64,000 nt of DNA from Luteimonas abyssi (GCF_001482195.1 NZ_KQ759763.1:506459-570458), one strand, 5' to 3'; shown: positions 1 to 10,907, counted from the first letter of the stretch. Notes: a model not told the origin generated them from the letters alone. Translations and numbers: made by a program.

Positions 1-60
1 GATCAGGCCGATGCTGGTGGCCAGCAGGCCGGTGGCGAGAAGGCGGGGCAGGGTGTTCAT
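1..60 (-). CDS. N-terminal fragment of a probable exported protein (truncated by window edge)
   Basis: An ATG at 60-58 on the minus strand opens a frame that runs off the left edge. The 20 visible residues have a basic residue near the start followed by a Leu/Ala/Gly-rich hydrophobic stretch, as in a Sec signal peptide. A GGAG ribosome binding site lies 5 nt upstream. It is divergent from the AraC-type gene at 184, a frequent regulator-target arrangement. Function cannot be read from so short a piece. Confidence 0.5.
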   Translation of the reverse strand, partial: MNTLPRLLATGLLATSIGLI

Positions 61-131
61 GGGATCTCCTTGGGATGGAGGCGCCGATGCCGTTCGTGGC
101 CCGGCCGCCCGGTGAACACACTGTGCGCGGG

Positions 132-156
132 ACCTTCATACGGAAGGTGATATAAA
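132..156. promoter_or_regulatory. Inverted repeat and -10 element between divergent genes
   Basis: ACCTTC (132-137) and GAAGGT (143-148) form a perfect 6-bp inverted repeat with a 5-nt spacer. It is followed at once by TATAAA (151-156), a good -10 for the rightward AraC-type gene at 184; no convincing -35 is seen. The AT-rich block probably serves both divergent genes, and the repeat is a candidate operator. This is inference from position only. Confidence 0.35.
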
Positions 157-183
157 ATCCTCATTACTTGATCGAGAGTTCCC

Positions 184-1020
184 GTGACCGACCGGCTCGC
201 CATCCTGCTCGACCGCTTCGCCGTCGAGGCCGACGTGTTCCACGCCGGTGCGTTGTGCGGCATCAATCTCCTGGAAGCCGATACCGGGCTGGGGCAGTTG
301 CATCTGATCCGCAGGGGGCCGGTCGATGTCGTGCACGAAGGCGCGCCTATGCGGATCGAGACGCCGAGCCTGCTGCTGTATCCGAGGCCGATGACGCATC
401 GTTTCGTGACCGATCCCAATCGCGGCGCCGACATGGTCTGCGCGAACCTGCGTTTCGAAGGCGGGACGGCCAATCCCATTGCGGCCGGCCTGCCCGGGGT
501 CGTCTGCATGCCGTTGGACGACGTGTTCGGGCTGTCCGAAGTCCTGGTGGTGCTGTTCGACGAGGCGTTCGCGCAGCGCTGCGGGCGGGTCGCGCTGGTG
601 AACCGGCTGTTCGAGGTCGTGATGATCCAGATCCTGCGGCAGTTGATGGAACAGGGCGCGGTCGAGGTCGGCCTGCTCGGCGGCCTCGCCCATCCCCGGC
701 TGCGGCATGCGCTGGTGGCGATGCACGAGGCGCCGGCGCGTGCGTGGACCCTCGAGGCGTTGGCGGACGTGGCGGGCATGTCGCGCAGCACGTTCGCCAC
801 CGGATTCCGCGATGCGGTCGGGGTGACGCCGGGTCAGTACCTGCAGGGCTGGCGGGTCGGTCTGGCGCAGCAGGGGCTGCGCCGCGGCCAGCCGTTGAAA
901 GTGGTGGCGGGCGATGTGGGCTACGGCAGCGAAGCGGCGCTCTCGCGCGCATTCAAGGCGTACAGCGGCGTGTCGCCGCGGGAATGGAAGCGCACGCATG
1001 CGCCCGGGAGTGCCGGATGA
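184..1020 (+). CDS. AraC family transcriptional regulator
   Basis: A 278-residue regulator with an N-terminal cupin-like ligand domain (about 1-150) and a C-terminal AraC/XylS DNA-binding domain (about 175-270). The second half shows two helix-turn-helix units: one around the [19 protein letters not shown] stretch and a second ending in the family motif [23 protein letters not shown]. The start is GTG at 184; no ATG lies in the right place ahead of the conserved cupin region. It overlaps the downstream hydrolase gene by 4 nt (ATGA), so the two are probably cotranscribed. It probably controls that gene, the divergent secreted protein, or both. The inducer is unknown. Confidence 0.9.
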   Translation: MTDRLAILLDRFAVEADVFHAGALCGINLLEADTGLGQLHLIRRGPVDVVHEGAPMRIETPSLLLYPRPMTHRFVTDPNRGADMVCANLRFEGGTANPIAAGLPGVVCMPLDDVFGLSEVLVVLFDEAFAQRCGRVALVNRLFEVVMIQILRQLMEQGAVEVGLLGGLAHPRLRHALVAMHEAPARAWTLEALADVAGMSRSTFATGFRDAVGVTPGQYLQGWRVGLAQQGLRRGQPLKVVAGDVGYGSEAALSRAFKAYSGVSPREWKRTHAPGSAG

Positions 1021-1685
1021 GCGCGCTTGCGGCGCCGGGGCAGGACGATGCGACGTCGATCCTGCTGGTCCATGGCATCTGGAACGCGAAATCCTGGCTG
1101 GTGCCGATGGCGCGCCTGTTGCGGGGGCATGGCTTCCGGGTGCGCACGTTCGGCTATCCCAGTGTGTTCGGCGGGCCGGAGCCGGCCGTCGAGGCGCTGG
1201 TGGCGTGTCTGCGCGATGGCGGACCGACCCACGTGGTGGGCCACAGCCTGGGCGGCATGATCGGCGTGGAAGCGTTGCGCCGGGAGCCCGCCCTGCCGGT
1301 GCGGCGGATGGTCTGTCTCGGTTCGCCGCTGTGCGGCAGTGCCACCGCGCGCAGTCTGGTCGCGCGCGCGTGGTCGTCGTGGGTGCTCGGGCGCAGCGGC
1401 ACCCTGCTGCGCGATGGCTGTACGCCCTGGCAGGGCGCCGTGCCGGTCGGCATGGTCGCGGGCAACGTACCGCACGGCGTGGGGCGCCTGCTCACCCGTT
1501 TCGAGGGCGGCTCCGATGGCACGGTGGGGCTGGACGAGACCCGCCTGCCCGGGCTGGCCGACCATTGCGAAGTTGCCGCCAGCCATACCGGACTGGTGTT
1601 TTCCCGGGCCGCTGCCGCGCAGACCGCGCAGTTCCTGCGGACCGGGCGTTTCCTGCGAGGCGGGGCGGGCACCGGCGCGGTGTAA
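1017..1685 (+). CDS. Alpha/beta hydrolase (triacylglycerol lipase/esterase-like)
   Basis: A 222-residue cytoplasmic-looking hydrolase with no signal peptide. It opens with the oxyanion-hole type segment LLVHGIW (16-22). The nucleophile elbow GHSLGG places the catalytic serine at residue 77. A conserved SHTG near the C-terminus (about residue 194) is the likely catalytic histidine, and the [12 protein letters not shown] region probably carries the acid. This matches the lipase/PGAP1-like alpha/beta hydrolases of proteobacteria. The ATG at 1017 overlaps the stop of the AraC-type gene, which indicates translational coupling. The substrate is not known; ester hydrolysis is inferred from the triad. 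Confidence 0.82.
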   Translation: MSALAAPGQDDATSILLVHGIWNAKSWLVPMARLLRGHGFRVRTFGYPSVFGGPEPAVEALVACLRDGGPTHVVGHSLGGMIGVEALRREPALPVRRMVCLGSPLCGSATARSLVARAWSSWVLGRSGTLLRDGCTPWQGAVPVGMVAGNVPHGVGRLLTRFEGGSDGTVGLDETRLPGLADHCEVAASHTGLVFSRAAAAQTAQFLRTGRFLRGGAGTGAV

Positions 1686-1723
1686 AATCGCGATCTTCCG
1701 ATCACCACATTCCGGACTGTCAG

Positions 1724-2455
1724 ATGGGTCGAGGACCTTCCATCGAGGCGCGCAAGAACGCCTCGGACGCCAAGCGCGGCAAGATGTTCACCAAGATCAT
1801 CCGCGAGGTCAGCGTGGCCGCGCGCGACGGTGGTGGCGACCCCGCCAACAACCCGCGACTGCGCGTGGCCATGGACAAGGGGCTGGCGGTCAACATGTCC
1901 AAGGACGTCATCGAGCGCGCCATCAAGAAGGCCACCGGCGAGCTGGAAGGCGTCGAGTACGAGGAGATCCGCTACGAGGGCTACGCCCCGGGCGGTGTCG
2001 CGGTGATCGTCGATTGCCTGACCGACAACCGCGTGCGCACGGTGGCCGATGTTCGCCACGCCTTCTCGAAGAACGGCGGCAACATGGGCACCGAAGGGTC
2101 GGTGGCCTTCATGTTCAAGCGTCTGGGCGTGCTGAGCTTCGGCGCCGGTGCCGACGAGGATCGGGTGACCGAAGCCGCGATCGAGGCCGGAGCCGAGGAC
2201 GTGACGGTCTATCCCGAGGACGGCGCGATCGATGTGCTCACCTCGGCCGAGGACTTCGCCACCGTGCGCGACGCGATGACGGCCGCCGGTCTGGTGCCCG
2301 ACCATGCCGAGATCACGTTCCGCGCCGACAACGACATCGCCGTGGATGCCGACACCGCGCCACAGGTGCGCAAGCTGCTGGACATGCTCGAGGACCTGGA
2401 CGACGTGCAGGACGTCTACTCCAACGCCGACCAGGCGTCGCTGGAGCAAGGCTGA
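1724..2455 (+). CDS. yebC: YebC/PmpR family regulator (TACO1-like translation factor)
   Basis: A 243-residue protein, the normal family length. The N-terminal segment with [16 protein letters not shown] is the YebC signature, and the GGxxG-rich central region and acidic C-terminus also fit. The N-terminus [12 protein letters not shown] is the form I associate with xanthomonads rather than the MAGHSKWAN of enterics. Family members were described as DNA-binding regulators and more recently as ribosome-associated factors that help translate proline-rich stretches. It sits immediately upstream of ruvC-ruvA, its usual neighbours. A TAAAAT at 1683-1688, overlapping the end of the hydrolase gene, is a possible -10. 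Confidence 0.95.
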   Translation: MGRGPSIEARKNASDAKRGKMFTKIIREVSVAARDGGGDPANNPRLRVAMDKGLAVNMSKDVIERAIKKATGELEGVEYEEIRYEGYAPGGVAVIVDCLTDNRVRTVADVRHAFSKNGGNMGTEGSVAFMFKRLGVLSFGAGADEDRVTEAAIEAGAEDVTVYPEDGAIDVLTSAEDFATVRDAMTAAGLVPDHAEITFRADNDIAVDADTAPQVRKLLDMLEDLDDVQDVYSNADQASLEQG

Positions 2456-2609
2456 TCCCGCGGCGCGCCGCGGGCGAGGCCGACGTCATGGATGTACCCG
2501 CCCGGCGCCGGTTGCTCGCCACACCTCGGTGCCGCGTGTCGGCGACGGCGACGCGCCTTCGGTCGGGGCGTCGATCGGTCTGCACGCTGTGCAGCGGGCG
2601 GGCCCGGCG

Positions 2610-3128
2610 ATGACCCGCATCCTCGGCATCGATCCCGGCTCGCAGCGTACCGGTGTGGGGATCGTCGATGTCGCGCCCGACGGGCGCATGCGGCACGTCT
2701 ATCACGCACCGTTGAACCTGCTCGGTGCCGGCGCGTTTCCCGATCGCCTCAGGCGGTTGCTGGACCAGCTCGGCGAGGTGGTCGACACCCACCGTCCCGA
2801 CGAGGTGGCGATCGAACAGGTGTTCATGTCGCGCAATCCCGATTCCGCGCTCAAGCTGGGCCAGGCCCGTGGTGCGGCGATCTGTGCGGTCGTGCTGCGC
2901 GACCTGCCCGTGCACGAATACGCCGCCACCGAGATCAAGCTCGCGGTGGTCGGCCGCGGCAAGGCCGACAAGACCCAGGTCCAGCACATGGTCGGCGTGC
3001 TGTTGAACCTGCAGGGCAAGCTGCAGGCGGATGCCGCCGATGCGCTGGCCGCCGCGATCACCCACGCCCACGTCCGCGCGAGCGCCGCACGCCTGGGCGT
3101 CGGCACGCGCCAGGCCTGGAGCCGGTGA
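2610..3128 (+). CDS. ruvC: Crossover junction endodeoxyribonuclease RuvC
   Basis: A 172-residue Holliday-junction resolvase. The RNase-H-like fold is marked by the N-terminal GIDPGS motif, and the four acidic residues expected in the active site are present at D8, E69, D141 and D144 (D7, E66, D138 and D141 in E. coli). The ATG at 2610 gives the canonical N-terminus; in-frame sequence upstream is not conserved-looking. RuvC cuts junctions migrated by RuvAB, whose genes follow (ruvA at 3340) and lie further on (ruvB at 9363). Confidence 0.97.
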   Translation: MTRILGIDPGSQRTGVGIVDVAPDGRMRHVYHAPLNLLGAGAFPDRLRRLLDQLGEVVDTHRPDEVAIEQVFMSRNPDSALKLGQARGAAICAVVLRDLPVHEYAATEIKLAVVGRGKADKTQVQHMVGVLLNLQGKLQADAADALAAAITHAHVRASAARLGVGTRQAWSR

Positions 3129-3339
3129 TGCCGGTGCGCGGCGTCGGGATCGGTCCGGCAGCGTCCGGGCGCCGATGCCGGGAGGGCTCCGTACCGCGGC
3201 AGGTCCGCCTGGTGGTCGCGATCCCTCCGGCCGGGCGCCGCGGGTCCGGAGACCGCCGAGGTCGGCCGATCCGCGGGGCCGACCGCGCGCCGCATGCGCC
3301 ACTTGCCCCCCATTCCCGTTCGAGCTCCAGGAGACCCTC

Positions 3340-3936
3340 ATGATCGGCCGCCTCAAAGGCCTGCTGGCCCACAAGCAACCGCCCTGGTTGGTCATCGACG
3401 TGCATGGCGTCGGCTATGAGCTGGAGGCGCCAATGAGCACCTTCTACGATCTGCCCGAGGTCGGACGCGAGGTGGCGCTGTTCACGCACTACGCGCAGAA
3501 GGAAGACAGCGTGTCGCTGTACGGCTTTCTCAGCGAGGCCGAGCGGCGGCTGTTCCGTGACGTGCAGAAGGTCAGTGGCATCGGCGCGAAGATCGCGCTG
3601 GCGGTGCTGTCCGGGGTCAGTGTGGGCGAGTTCGCGCGGCTGGTGCAGACCGGCGACGTGACCGCGCTGACCCGGATCCCCGGCATCGGCAAGAAGACCG
3701 CCGAGCGGATGGTGGTGGAACTGCGTGATCGCGCCGTGGATCTCGCGGCCGGGGCGCCCGGCGGGCTGCCCAGCGCCGGGCCGGTACCGGCCGATCCGCT
3801 GTCGGAAGCCATCGTGGCGCTGCAGCAGCTCGGCTACAAACCGGCCGAGGCGCAGAAGATGGCCAAGGCCGCGGTCGAGGAAGGGGATTCCGCTGAAATC
3901 ATCATCCGAAAGGCGTTAAAGTCCGCGCTTCGCTGA
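3340..3936 (+). CDS. ruvA: Holliday junction branch migration protein RuvA
   Basis: A 198-residue protein that binds the four-way junction as a tetramer and loads RuvB. The N-terminal OB fold starts MIGRLKG. Two helix-hairpin-helix motifs are visible, [10 protein letters not shown] (about 76-85) and [10 protein letters not shown] (about 110-119), followed by a linker and the small RuvB-binding domain III at the C-terminus. The start is supported by AGGAG about 6 nt upstream. In E. coli ruvB follows directly; here about 5.4 kb separates them. Confidence 0.97.
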   Translation: MIGRLKGLLAHKQPPWLVIDVHGVGYELEAPMSTFYDLPEVGREVALFTHYAQKEDSVSLYGFLSEAERRLFRDVQKVSGIGAKIALAVLSGVSVGEFARLVQTGDVTALTRIPGIGKKTAERMVVELRDRAVDLAAGAPGGLPSAGPVPADPLSEAIVALQQLGYKPAEAQKMAKAAVEEGDSAEIIIRKALKSALR

Positions 3937-3963
3937 CGCCCCCACCGTCCGCGCGCCCACGAC

Positions 3964-5880
3964 ATGACCCGTCCCCACCCCGCAGGCCCCATCGCCCGCC
4001 AGGAAGCCGGTCACCATGGCAAGGTCGGTCTCGCCGGCCTCGCCGTGGGCGCGATCGGCGTCGTCTTCGGTGACATCGGCACCAGCCCCCTCTACACGAT
4101 CCGCGAGGCGTTCTCGCCGCACTACGGTCTGGTCGCCGATCACGATACCGTACTCGGCGTGCTGTCGATGATCTTCTGGTCGCTGATGCTGGTGGTCACG
4201 GCCAAGTACGTGACCATCATCATGCGCGCCGACAATGACGGCGAGGGCGGGATCATGGCGCTGATGGCGCTGGCGCAGCGCTGCCTCCCGACGGGGTCGC
4301 GGTCGGCCTATCTGGTCGGCCTGCTCGGCATCTTCGGGGCGTCGCTGTTCTTCGGCGACGGCGTGATCACGCCGGCGATCTCCGTGCTTTCGGCCGTGGA
4401 AGGTCTGGAAGTGGTCGCGCCGAGGATGCACAACTGGATCGTGCCGATCGCGCTGGTGGTCCTGATCACGTTGTTCACCACCCAGCGCTACGGCACCGAA
4501 AAGGTCGGCCGGATCTTCGGGCCGATCATGGTGGTGTGGTTTCTGGTGCTGGCGGTACTCGGAATATTCAACATCGTCCACGAGCCGGAGGTGCTGCAGG
4601 CCCTGAATCCGTGGTGGGCGGTGCAGTTCTTCCAGGCCCACACCTTCGGCGGCATCTTCATTCTCGGTGCGGTGATCCTGGCGGTGACCGGCGGCGAGGC
4701 CATCTACACCGACATGGGGCACTTCGGCCCGCGGCCCATCCGGTTGGCGTGGTACTGGTTCGTGCTGCCTGCGCTGATGCTCAACTACCTCGGCCAGGGT
4801 GCGCTGGTGCTCGAGGACCCGTCGGCGATCCGCAATCCGTTCTACATCGGGGTGCCGGAGTGGGGGCGCATCCCGATGATCGTGCTGGCCACCATGGCCA
4901 CCGTCATCGCGTCGCAGGCGGTGATCACCGGTGGCTTCTCGGTGGCACGGCAGGCGATGCAGCTCGGCTACATCCCCCGCATGAAGGTGCTGCACACTTC
5001 GCGCGAGACCATCGGGCAGATCTACATCCCGGCGATCAACTGGATGATGATGGTCATCGTGATCGGACTGGTGCTGGGTTTCCGCACCTCGTCGGCACTG
5101 GCGACCGCTTACGGAATTTCGGTGTCGCTGACGATGCTCATCGACACGTTGTTGCTGGCGATCGTGGCCCGTGCGCTGTGGCCGCGCTGGCGGCGCTGGG
5201 TGCTGCCGCTGTGCGCGGTGTTCCTGGTGATGGATGTCGGGTTCGTCGTGGCCAACATCGCCAAGGTACTCCAGGGCGGCTGGTTCCCGGTGGTGCTGGG
5301 CCTGACTCTGTTCACCTTGCTGCGCACCTGGCGCAAGGGGCGTCACCTGCTGCATCAGGAGGTGCAGAAACAGGGCATTCGCCAGGAGACATTCATTCCC
5401 GGCCTGATGCTGGCGCCTCCGGTCCGGGTGCCCGGTACAGCCGTGTTCCTGACCAGCGATCGTGGTGTGGTACCGCAGGCGTTGATGCACAACCTCAAGC
5501 ACAACAAGGTGCTGCACGCGCGCAACGTATTCCTGACGGTGGAGACGCTGACGGTTCCCTACGCGCACCGGCGGCTGAAGATCGAGACGATCGGCGACGA
5601 CTTCCATCGCGTGCTGATCCGGTTCGGCTTCATGGAGACGCCGGATGTACCGCTGGCGTTGATGGGCAGTAGCGATCTCGACGGGGGGTTCTGTATCGAT
5701 CCGATGGAGACGACCTACTTCACCAGTCGCGAGACCGTGGTCGCCAGTGCGCACCGGGGTATGGCGTTGTGGCGGGAGAAGGTGTTCGCGGTGATGCATC
5801 GCAATGCGGCGCCGGCGTCGGGGTTCTTCCGGATTCCGGGCAACCGCTTGGTGGAGCTGGGGACCCAGGTGGAGATCTGA
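3964..5880 (+). CDS. kup: Low-affinity potassium transport protein Kup
   Basis: A 638-residue K+/H+ symporter of the KUP/HAK/KT family (E. coli Kup is 622). The N-terminal motif [17 protein letters not shown] is the family fingerprint; about twelve hydrophobic segments span residues 20-450, followed by a cytoplasmic C-terminal domain. It lies 27 nt after ruvA on the same strand and may be read through from it. With the KtrB/KtrA system at 43.5 kb it gives the organism two K+ uptake routes in this window. Confidence 0.96.
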   Translation: MTRPHPAGPIARQEAGHHGKVGLAGLAVGAIGVVFGDIGTSPLYTIREAFSPHYGLVADHDTVLGVLSMIFWSLMLVVTAKYVTIIMRADNDGEGGIMALMALAQRCLPTGSRSAYLVGLLGIFGASLFFGDGVITPAISVLSAVEGLEVVAPRMHNWIVPIALVVLITLFTTQRYGTEKVGRIFGPIMVVWFLVLAVLGIFNIVHEPEVLQALNPWWAVQFFQAHTFGGIFILGAVILAVTGGEAIYTDMGHFGPRPIRLAWYWFVLPALMLNYLGQGALVLEDPSAIRNPFYIGVPEWGRIPMIVLATMATVIASQAVITGGFSVARQAMQLGYIPRMKVLHTSRETIGQIYIPAINWMMMVIVIGLVLGFRTSSALATAYGISVSLTMLIDTLLLAIVARALWPRWRRWVLPLCAVFLVMDVGFVVANIAKVLQGGWFPVVLGLTLFTLLRTWRKGRHLLHQEVQKQGIRQETFIPGLMLAPPVRVPGTAVFLTSDRGVVPQALMHNLKHNKVLHARNVFLTVETLTVPYAHRRLKIETIGDDFHRVLIRFGFMETPDVPLALMGSSDLDGGFCIDPMETTYFTSRETVVASAHRGMALWREKVFAVMHRNAAPASGFFRIPGNRLVELGTQVEI

Positions 5881-5890
5881 CGGCACGCTT

Positions 5891-6266
5891 GCCTTTGCCT
5901 TTGCCTTTGCCTTTGCCTTTGCCTTTGATCTTGATCTTGTCGTTGATCTTGATCTTCGAGCCGTAAAGCGAGCCGAGCATCGCAGGACGGCGGGGCCGAA
6001 GAGCTGCCCATGTTTGAGCGCAGCGAGTTTGGGCAGCGTGCCCCGTCGTCCGAGAAGCGCAGGGGCCCGGTCGGGCGCAGCCCGGCCGGATCGCGTCCGG
6101 CGAAAGCGGTTTGACTCGCGCTTGCAGCGCTCGCCCTTCGGGCCGGCTTCGCCGTTCGCCGCCACTGCGCGGCGTCGTGGCTTACTTTTGTCGCGACAAA
6201 AGTGAGTCGCGCTTCAGCGCGAAAGCTGTTGATCTTGTTGTTGCTCCGGCTTCCTGCCGGGCTCCG
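5891..6266 (+). repeat. Dispersed-type repeat element, copy 1 (with GCCTTT hexamer array)
   Basis: Starts with six GCCTTT units (5891-5926), then GATCTT GATCTT GTCGTT GATCTT GATCTT (5927-5956). The core blocks follow: CGAGCCGTAAAGCGAGCC... (5957-5979), a hairpin with arms GCTGCCCA and TGGGCAGC around 6003-6037, GCGTCCGGCGAAAG, and a perfect 20-bp palindrome ACTTTTGTCGCGACAAAAGT (6184-6203). A second copy lies inverted at 6270-6576. No open frame here looks like a real protein; similar sequence is, as I recall, often miscalled as hypothetical proteins in this bacterial family. Confidence 0.8.
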
Positions 6267-6269
6267 TCA

Positions 6270-6576
6270 TGTCTTGCTGCAGAGGGAGCAAAAAGCGCGA
6301 GCAGGATCAAGAGCGGTTTCGCACGCTGACACGCGCGAGTTCCTTTTTGCAGGACCAGAAAGGAACCAAAAAGTCCTTTCGCCGGACGCGAGCCGGCACG
6401 GCTGCGCCGCGCCGGTCCCCTGCGCGCCTCGCCCGACCCGGCACGGCGCCCAAACTCGCTGCGCTCAAACATGGGCGCCTCTTCGGCCGCGCCAGGCTCC
6501 GGTGCTCGGCTCGCTTTACGGCTCGAAGATCAAGATCAACAGCCACAGCCACAGCCACAGCCACAGCCACAGCCAC
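6270..6576 (-). repeat. Dispersed-type repeat element, copy 2 (inverted, with GTGGCT hexamer array)
   Basis: Read on the minus strand this repeats the block order of copy 1: a hexamer array (six AGCCAC on the plus strand, 6541-6576), TTGATCTTGATCTT, the same CGAGCCGTAAAGCGAGCC core (6525-6503), the CATGTTTGAGCGCAGCGAG core (6473-6448) inside a hairpin with arms GGCGCCCA and TGGGCGCC, GCGTCCGGCGAAAG, and a distinct hairpin with arms GTTCCTTT/AAAGGAAC (6339-6346 and 6359-6366). The hexamer unit and the distal hairpin differ from copy 1 while the core is conserved. Confidence 0.8.
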
Positions 6577-6996
6577 AGCACTGCGACTGCAGACGTGGGC
6601 GACGGACTTCGGCTCCCCGGGGCGCAAACGAGCGGGAAAGGTAGGACAAGAAAGGACGGATCGAAAATCCGTTGCCTGTGCCTTCGGATGAAACGTGTGC
6701 GCAGCGCAGCGCTGCGGAAGGCGCCACTGAGCATCGTGGTGGGCGTGTGGCGGGGGGTGTCCGACGCGCCGGCTCTGTAGCGGGAAGCAAGGGCCGCGCC
6801 GTGTCGCGGCATTCATGAATGATTGCCATCGACGGGCGAGCGCACGCCGACGCACGTGCCGACTTTCGCCGCGGCGCTGCTGTCGCACAAGCGGAGCTTC
6901 CTGCGCGCGGCCGCCTGTGCGGGTGATCGGTGATGGGCCGCAGCGTCCCGCGCCGCGGGCTCGTGCGCGCGCGGGATGCGCGGCAAGATGGGCGGC
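6577..6996. other. Intergenic region without recognizable gene
   Basis: About 420 bp between repeat copy 2 and the LLM oxidoreductase gene. No frame here has a convincing start, ribosome binding site or recognizable protein. No clear promoter or terminator was seen. It may still contain the promoter of the downstream gene. Confidence 0.6.
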
Positions 6997-7986
6997 ATGA
7001 GCACACCCGTCCCCCTGTCCGTCCTCGATCTCGCGCCGGTCTGCGAAGGCAGCGACATCGCCGCCGCGTTTCGGCAGTCGCTGGATCTCGCCCGCCATGC
7101 CGAACGCCTCGGCTACCGCCGCTATTGGCTGGCCGAGCACCACAACATGCCGGGCATCGCGTCGGCGGCCACGGCAGTACTGATCGGTCATGTTGCCGGT
7201 GGCACGTCGACCATCCGCGTCGGTGCCGGCGGCATCATGCTGCCCAACCACGCGCCGCTGCAGGTGGCCGAACAGTTCGGCACCCTCGATGCGCTGTATC
7301 CCGGGCGGATCGACCTCGGCTTGGGTCGTGCGCCCGGCACCGACCAGGCCACGGCCCGTGCGCTGCGCCGGTATTTCGACAGCGCCGATGCGTTTCCCGA
7401 CGATGTGCGCGAGTTGCTCTATTTCTTCGAGCCCGCACGCCCGGGGCAGCCGGTGCGCGCAGTACCCGGTGCCGGGGCGGACGTGGAGGTGTGGCTACTC
7501 GGTTCCAGCCTCTTCAGCGCGCGGCTGGCGGCCGCACTGGGGCGGCCGTTCGCATTCGCGTCGCACTTCGCGCCGGGCGCGATGGCCGAGGCGCTGGCGG
7601 TGTACCGTCGCGAGTTCCAGCCTTCCGCCCGGCTCGATCGCCCGCACGCCATGCTGGGCGTGAACGTGGTGGTGGCCGACACCGAGGCCGAGGCGAAGCG
7701 GCTGTTCACCACCCAGCAGCAGGCCTTCGTGCGCCTGCGCCGCGGCCAGCCGGGCCTGGTGCCACCGCCCATCGACGATATCGAAGCATTCTGGAGTCCG
7801 GCGGAGAAGGCGATGGCCGAGCAGGCGCTGGCCTGCGCGGTGATCGGCGATCCGGCCCAGGTGAGCGCCGGCCTGCGCGACTTCGTCGCCCGCCACCATC
7901 CCGACGAGCTGGTGCTGACCGCCAACATCCACGACCACGCCGCGCGCGTGCGCAGCTTCGAGCTGGCGAAAGCGGCCTACGCCTGA
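6997..7986 (+). CDS. LLM class flavin-dependent oxidoreductase (luciferase-like, YhbW type)
   Basis: A 329-residue TIM-barrel enzyme of the bacterial luciferase-like monooxygenase family. Family motifs are visible in order: [20 protein letters not shown] near residue 30-50, the [13 protein letters not shown] segment, and [15 protein letters not shown] near 105-120. The AEHH sequence is typical of the YhbW/LuxA-like subgroup. It would use reduced FMN or F420-like flavin; the substrate is unknown. ATG 6997 was chosen over an in-frame ATG at 6976 because [12 protein letters not shown] matches the usual family N-terminus; neither has a strong ribosome binding site. It stands alone between the repeat elements and a DUF418 gene. 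Confidence 0.88.
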   Translation: MSTPVPLSVLDLAPVCEGSDIAAAFRQSLDLARHAERLGYRRYWLAEHHNMPGIASAATAVLIGHVAGGTSTIRVGAGGIMLPNHAPLQVAEQFGTLDALYPGRIDLGLGRAPGTDQATARALRRYFDSADAFPDDVRELLYFFEPARPGQPVRAVPGAGADVEVWLLGSSLFSARLAAALGRPFAFASHFAPGAMAEALAVYRREFQPSARLDRPHAMLGVNVVVADTEAEAKRLFTTQQQAFVRLRRGQPGLVPPPIDDIEAFWSPAEKAMAEQALACAVIGDPAQVSAGLRDFVARHHPDELVLTANIHDHAARVRSFELAKAAYA

Positions 7987-8049
7987 AGCCCCCGGGCGGC
8001 GGAGACCACGCGCCGCTGAAACCCCTTGGCTCGGGCGGCCAGACCCGGG

Positions 8050-8067
8050 CCGGGCACAGATGCCCGG
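8050..8067 (+). terminator. Hairpin after the LLM oxidoreductase gene
   Basis: CCGGGC (8050-8055), loop ACAGAT, GCCCGG (8062-8067) form a perfect 6-bp GC stem 64 nt past the stop codon. There is no following T tract, so this is a terminator-like hairpin rather than a canonical intrinsic terminator. Confidence 0.35.
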
Positions 8068-8153
8068 TCTCGCCGCCGCATCCGTCAAGGCGGTGCGGCG
8101 AGCCGCTATCCTGATCGAAGCGCCGGGTCGTGCGGCGCGTCCAGGGGCTCCCG

Positions 8154-9323
8154 ATGATCACGAACACCGCCCGCCTGCCGGCGCTCGACGTCCTGCGCGG
8201 CATCGCCATCCTCGGCACGCTGGCGACCAACGTCTGGGTGTTCACCCATCCGGCCGGCCTGCTGGGCGAGATCGACGGGCCACCGCCGTCGGACCTGGCG
8301 GAGGTGCTGCTGCGGCAGCTGTCGACCGGCAAGTTCCTCGGCCTGCTGTCGATCATGTTCGGGATCGGCCTGGCCATCCAGCAGCGCGCGGCGCTGGCCG
8401 CCGGCCGCCCGTGGCCGCGCTCGTATCTGTGGCGCGCGGCCCTGCTGTTCCTGGACGGCGCGCTCAACTACATCCTGGTGGTCGAATTCGATGTGTTGAT
8501 GGGCTACGCCGTCGCCGGCGCGGTGGTGGCGTGGCTGCTGTGCGCCAGCGAGCGGGCCCAGCATCGCTGGTGCGTCGTCCTGGTGGCGGTGCATGGGGTG
8601 CTGCTCACGCTCGGAGCCCTCGCGATGCTGGCGCTGCCGGCGTCGGCGCATGCCGATCCGGCGGCGTACGCGGCGAGCCTGGACTGGAATCCGTATCGCG
8701 ACGGCAACTGGTGGGAGATGGTGCGTCACCGGGTCGAGCACCTGCCGCTGTTCCGCATCGTCGAGCCGGTGTTGATCCTGCCGGCGACGATCGCCCTGTT
8801 CCTGCTCGGTGCCCGGCTGTTCCGCGCAGGCGTGTTCGAGCCCGAGGGGGCGGTGTTGCGCCGGCGACTGATCCTGATCGGTCTACTGGCCTGGCCGGTC
8901 GACATGGCCATCGCGGTGTTCGCCGGCATGCCCTGGTGGTTCTACACGCGCTGGGGCACGGCGGCGCTGGTGGCGCTGGGCATCCTTGGGCTGGTGGCGG
9001 CGTTTTACCGGTGCCGGCCGGCACCCGGCTGGGTCGGCCGGCGGCTGTCCGAGGTGGGGCGCACCGCGCTGAGCTGCTACGTGCTGCAGAACGTGCTCGC
9101 CTCCATCGTCTGCTACGGCTGGGGATTCGACCTGGCGGGCCGCATCGACGACACGCAGCGCCTGCCGGCCACGGTCGCGCTGTACCTGGCGCTGGTCCCG
9201 CTGATCGTGCTGGCGGCGCACCTGTGGCTGCGCTGGTTCCGGCGCGGGCCGCTGGAGGCGCTGTGGGCGCTGGGCGGCCGGGCCGGCCGCGACCCGCGGG
9301 CGCCGGCGCGCGAGACGGCGTAG
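8154..9323 (+). CDS. DUF418 domain-containing membrane protein (YeiB-like)
   Basis: A 389-residue integral membrane protein with roughly ten hydrophobic segments. The N-terminal LDVLRGIAILGTLATN (about 9-24) is the typical opening of the DUF418/YeiB family, which is distantly related to acyltransferase-3 membrane proteins. The C-terminal half (about 230-370) carries the DUF418 domain, with VGRTALSCYVLQN as a characteristic stretch. ATG 8154 has AGGGG upstream at good spacing and is preferred to an in-frame GTG at 8130. No function is established for the family. It ends 39 nt before ruvB and may be cotranscribed with it. Confidence 0.85.
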   Translation: MITNTARLPALDVLRGIAILGTLATNVWVFTHPAGLLGEIDGPPPSDLAEVLLRQLSTGKFLGLLSIMFGIGLAIQQRAALAAGRPWPRSYLWRAALLFLDGALNYILVVEFDVLMGYAVAGAVVAWLLCASERAQHRWCVVLVAVHGVLLTLGALAMLALPASAHADPAAYAASLDWNPYRDGNWWEMVRHRVEHLPLFRIVEPVLILPATIALFLLGARLFRAGVFEPEGAVLRRRLILIGLLAWPVDMAIAVFAGMPWWFYTRWGTAALVALGILGLVAAFYRCRPAPGWVGRRLSEVGRTALSCYVLQNVLASIVCYGWGFDLAGRIDDTQRLPATVALYLALVPLIVLAAHLWLRWFRRGPLEALWALGGRAGRDPRAPARETA

Positions 9324-9362
9324 CGTTGTCGCGGCAAGCCGGTGGCGTGCGACCATAGCGCG

Positions 9363-10415
<1,053 letters not shown>

Positions 10416-10472
10416 CCGCTATCGTGCCGGCGCCGCGTCGCGGGCCGCGTCCCTGCGGATCCGGTCCGTCTC

Positions 10473-10907
10473 ATGAGTCCATCGGGTTTTCAAGCAATGT
10501 TCAGCCATCCGGTTCGTATTTATTGGGAAGATACCGACGCTGGCGGCGTGGTCTACCACGCGCAGTACGTCGCCTTCCTCGAGCGGGCCCGCACCGAATG
10601 GTTGCGATCGCTCGGCCACGGACAGGAGCGGCTGCGCACGGAGCACGATCTGGTGTTCGCGGTGCGGGCGATGCGGATGGATTTCCGAAAGCCCGCGCGG
10701 CTGGACGATGCGCTGGAGGTGTCGGTGGCGCTGGTCGAGTGCCGGCGCGCCAGCCTGGTGATCGCCCAGTCGATCCGCCGCGGCGACACCCTGCTGCTGG
10801 ATGCGGAGGTGCGGGTGGCGGCGCTGGATGCGGCGGGCTTCAGGCCGCGGCCGATTCCGGAGCCGCTGTACCCGGAACTGAAATCGCTGCAAGTCGTGCC
10901 GGACTGA
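10473..10907 (+). CDS. ybgC: Tol-Pal system-associated acyl-CoA thioesterase YbgC
   Basis: A 144-residue hotdog-fold thioesterase. The segment YWEDTDAGGVVYHAQY holds the conserved Asp used in catalysis by 4-hydroxybenzoyl-CoA-type thioesterases, and FLERARTEWL follows as in E. coli YbgC. E. coli YbgC acts on acyl-CoA/ACP and is associated with the phospholipid machinery. It heads the tolQRAB-pal-cpoB cluster as in most gammaproteobacteria. The start at 10473 is used; an internal ATG at 10497 is possible, and neither has a clear ribosome binding site. Confidence 0.93.
   Translation: MSPSGFQAMFSHPVRIYWEDTDAGGVVYHAQYVAFLERARTEWLRSLGHGQERLRTEHDLVFAVRAMRMDFRKPARLDDALEVSVALVECRRASLVIAQSIRRGDTLLLDAEVRVAALDAAGFRPRPIPEPLYPELKSLQVVPD

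Noticed and set aside
5720..6470. Several frames across the hexamer arrays (for example Lys-Gly or Phe-Ala repeats)
   Set aside because: They are translations of tandem repeats and of the repeated element; the conserved feature is hairpin pairing and not a reading frame.
5891..6576. CRISPR array
   Set aside because: The units are 5-6 bp tandem repeats and one inverted pair; there are no 20-50 bp repeats with unique spacers and no cas genes.
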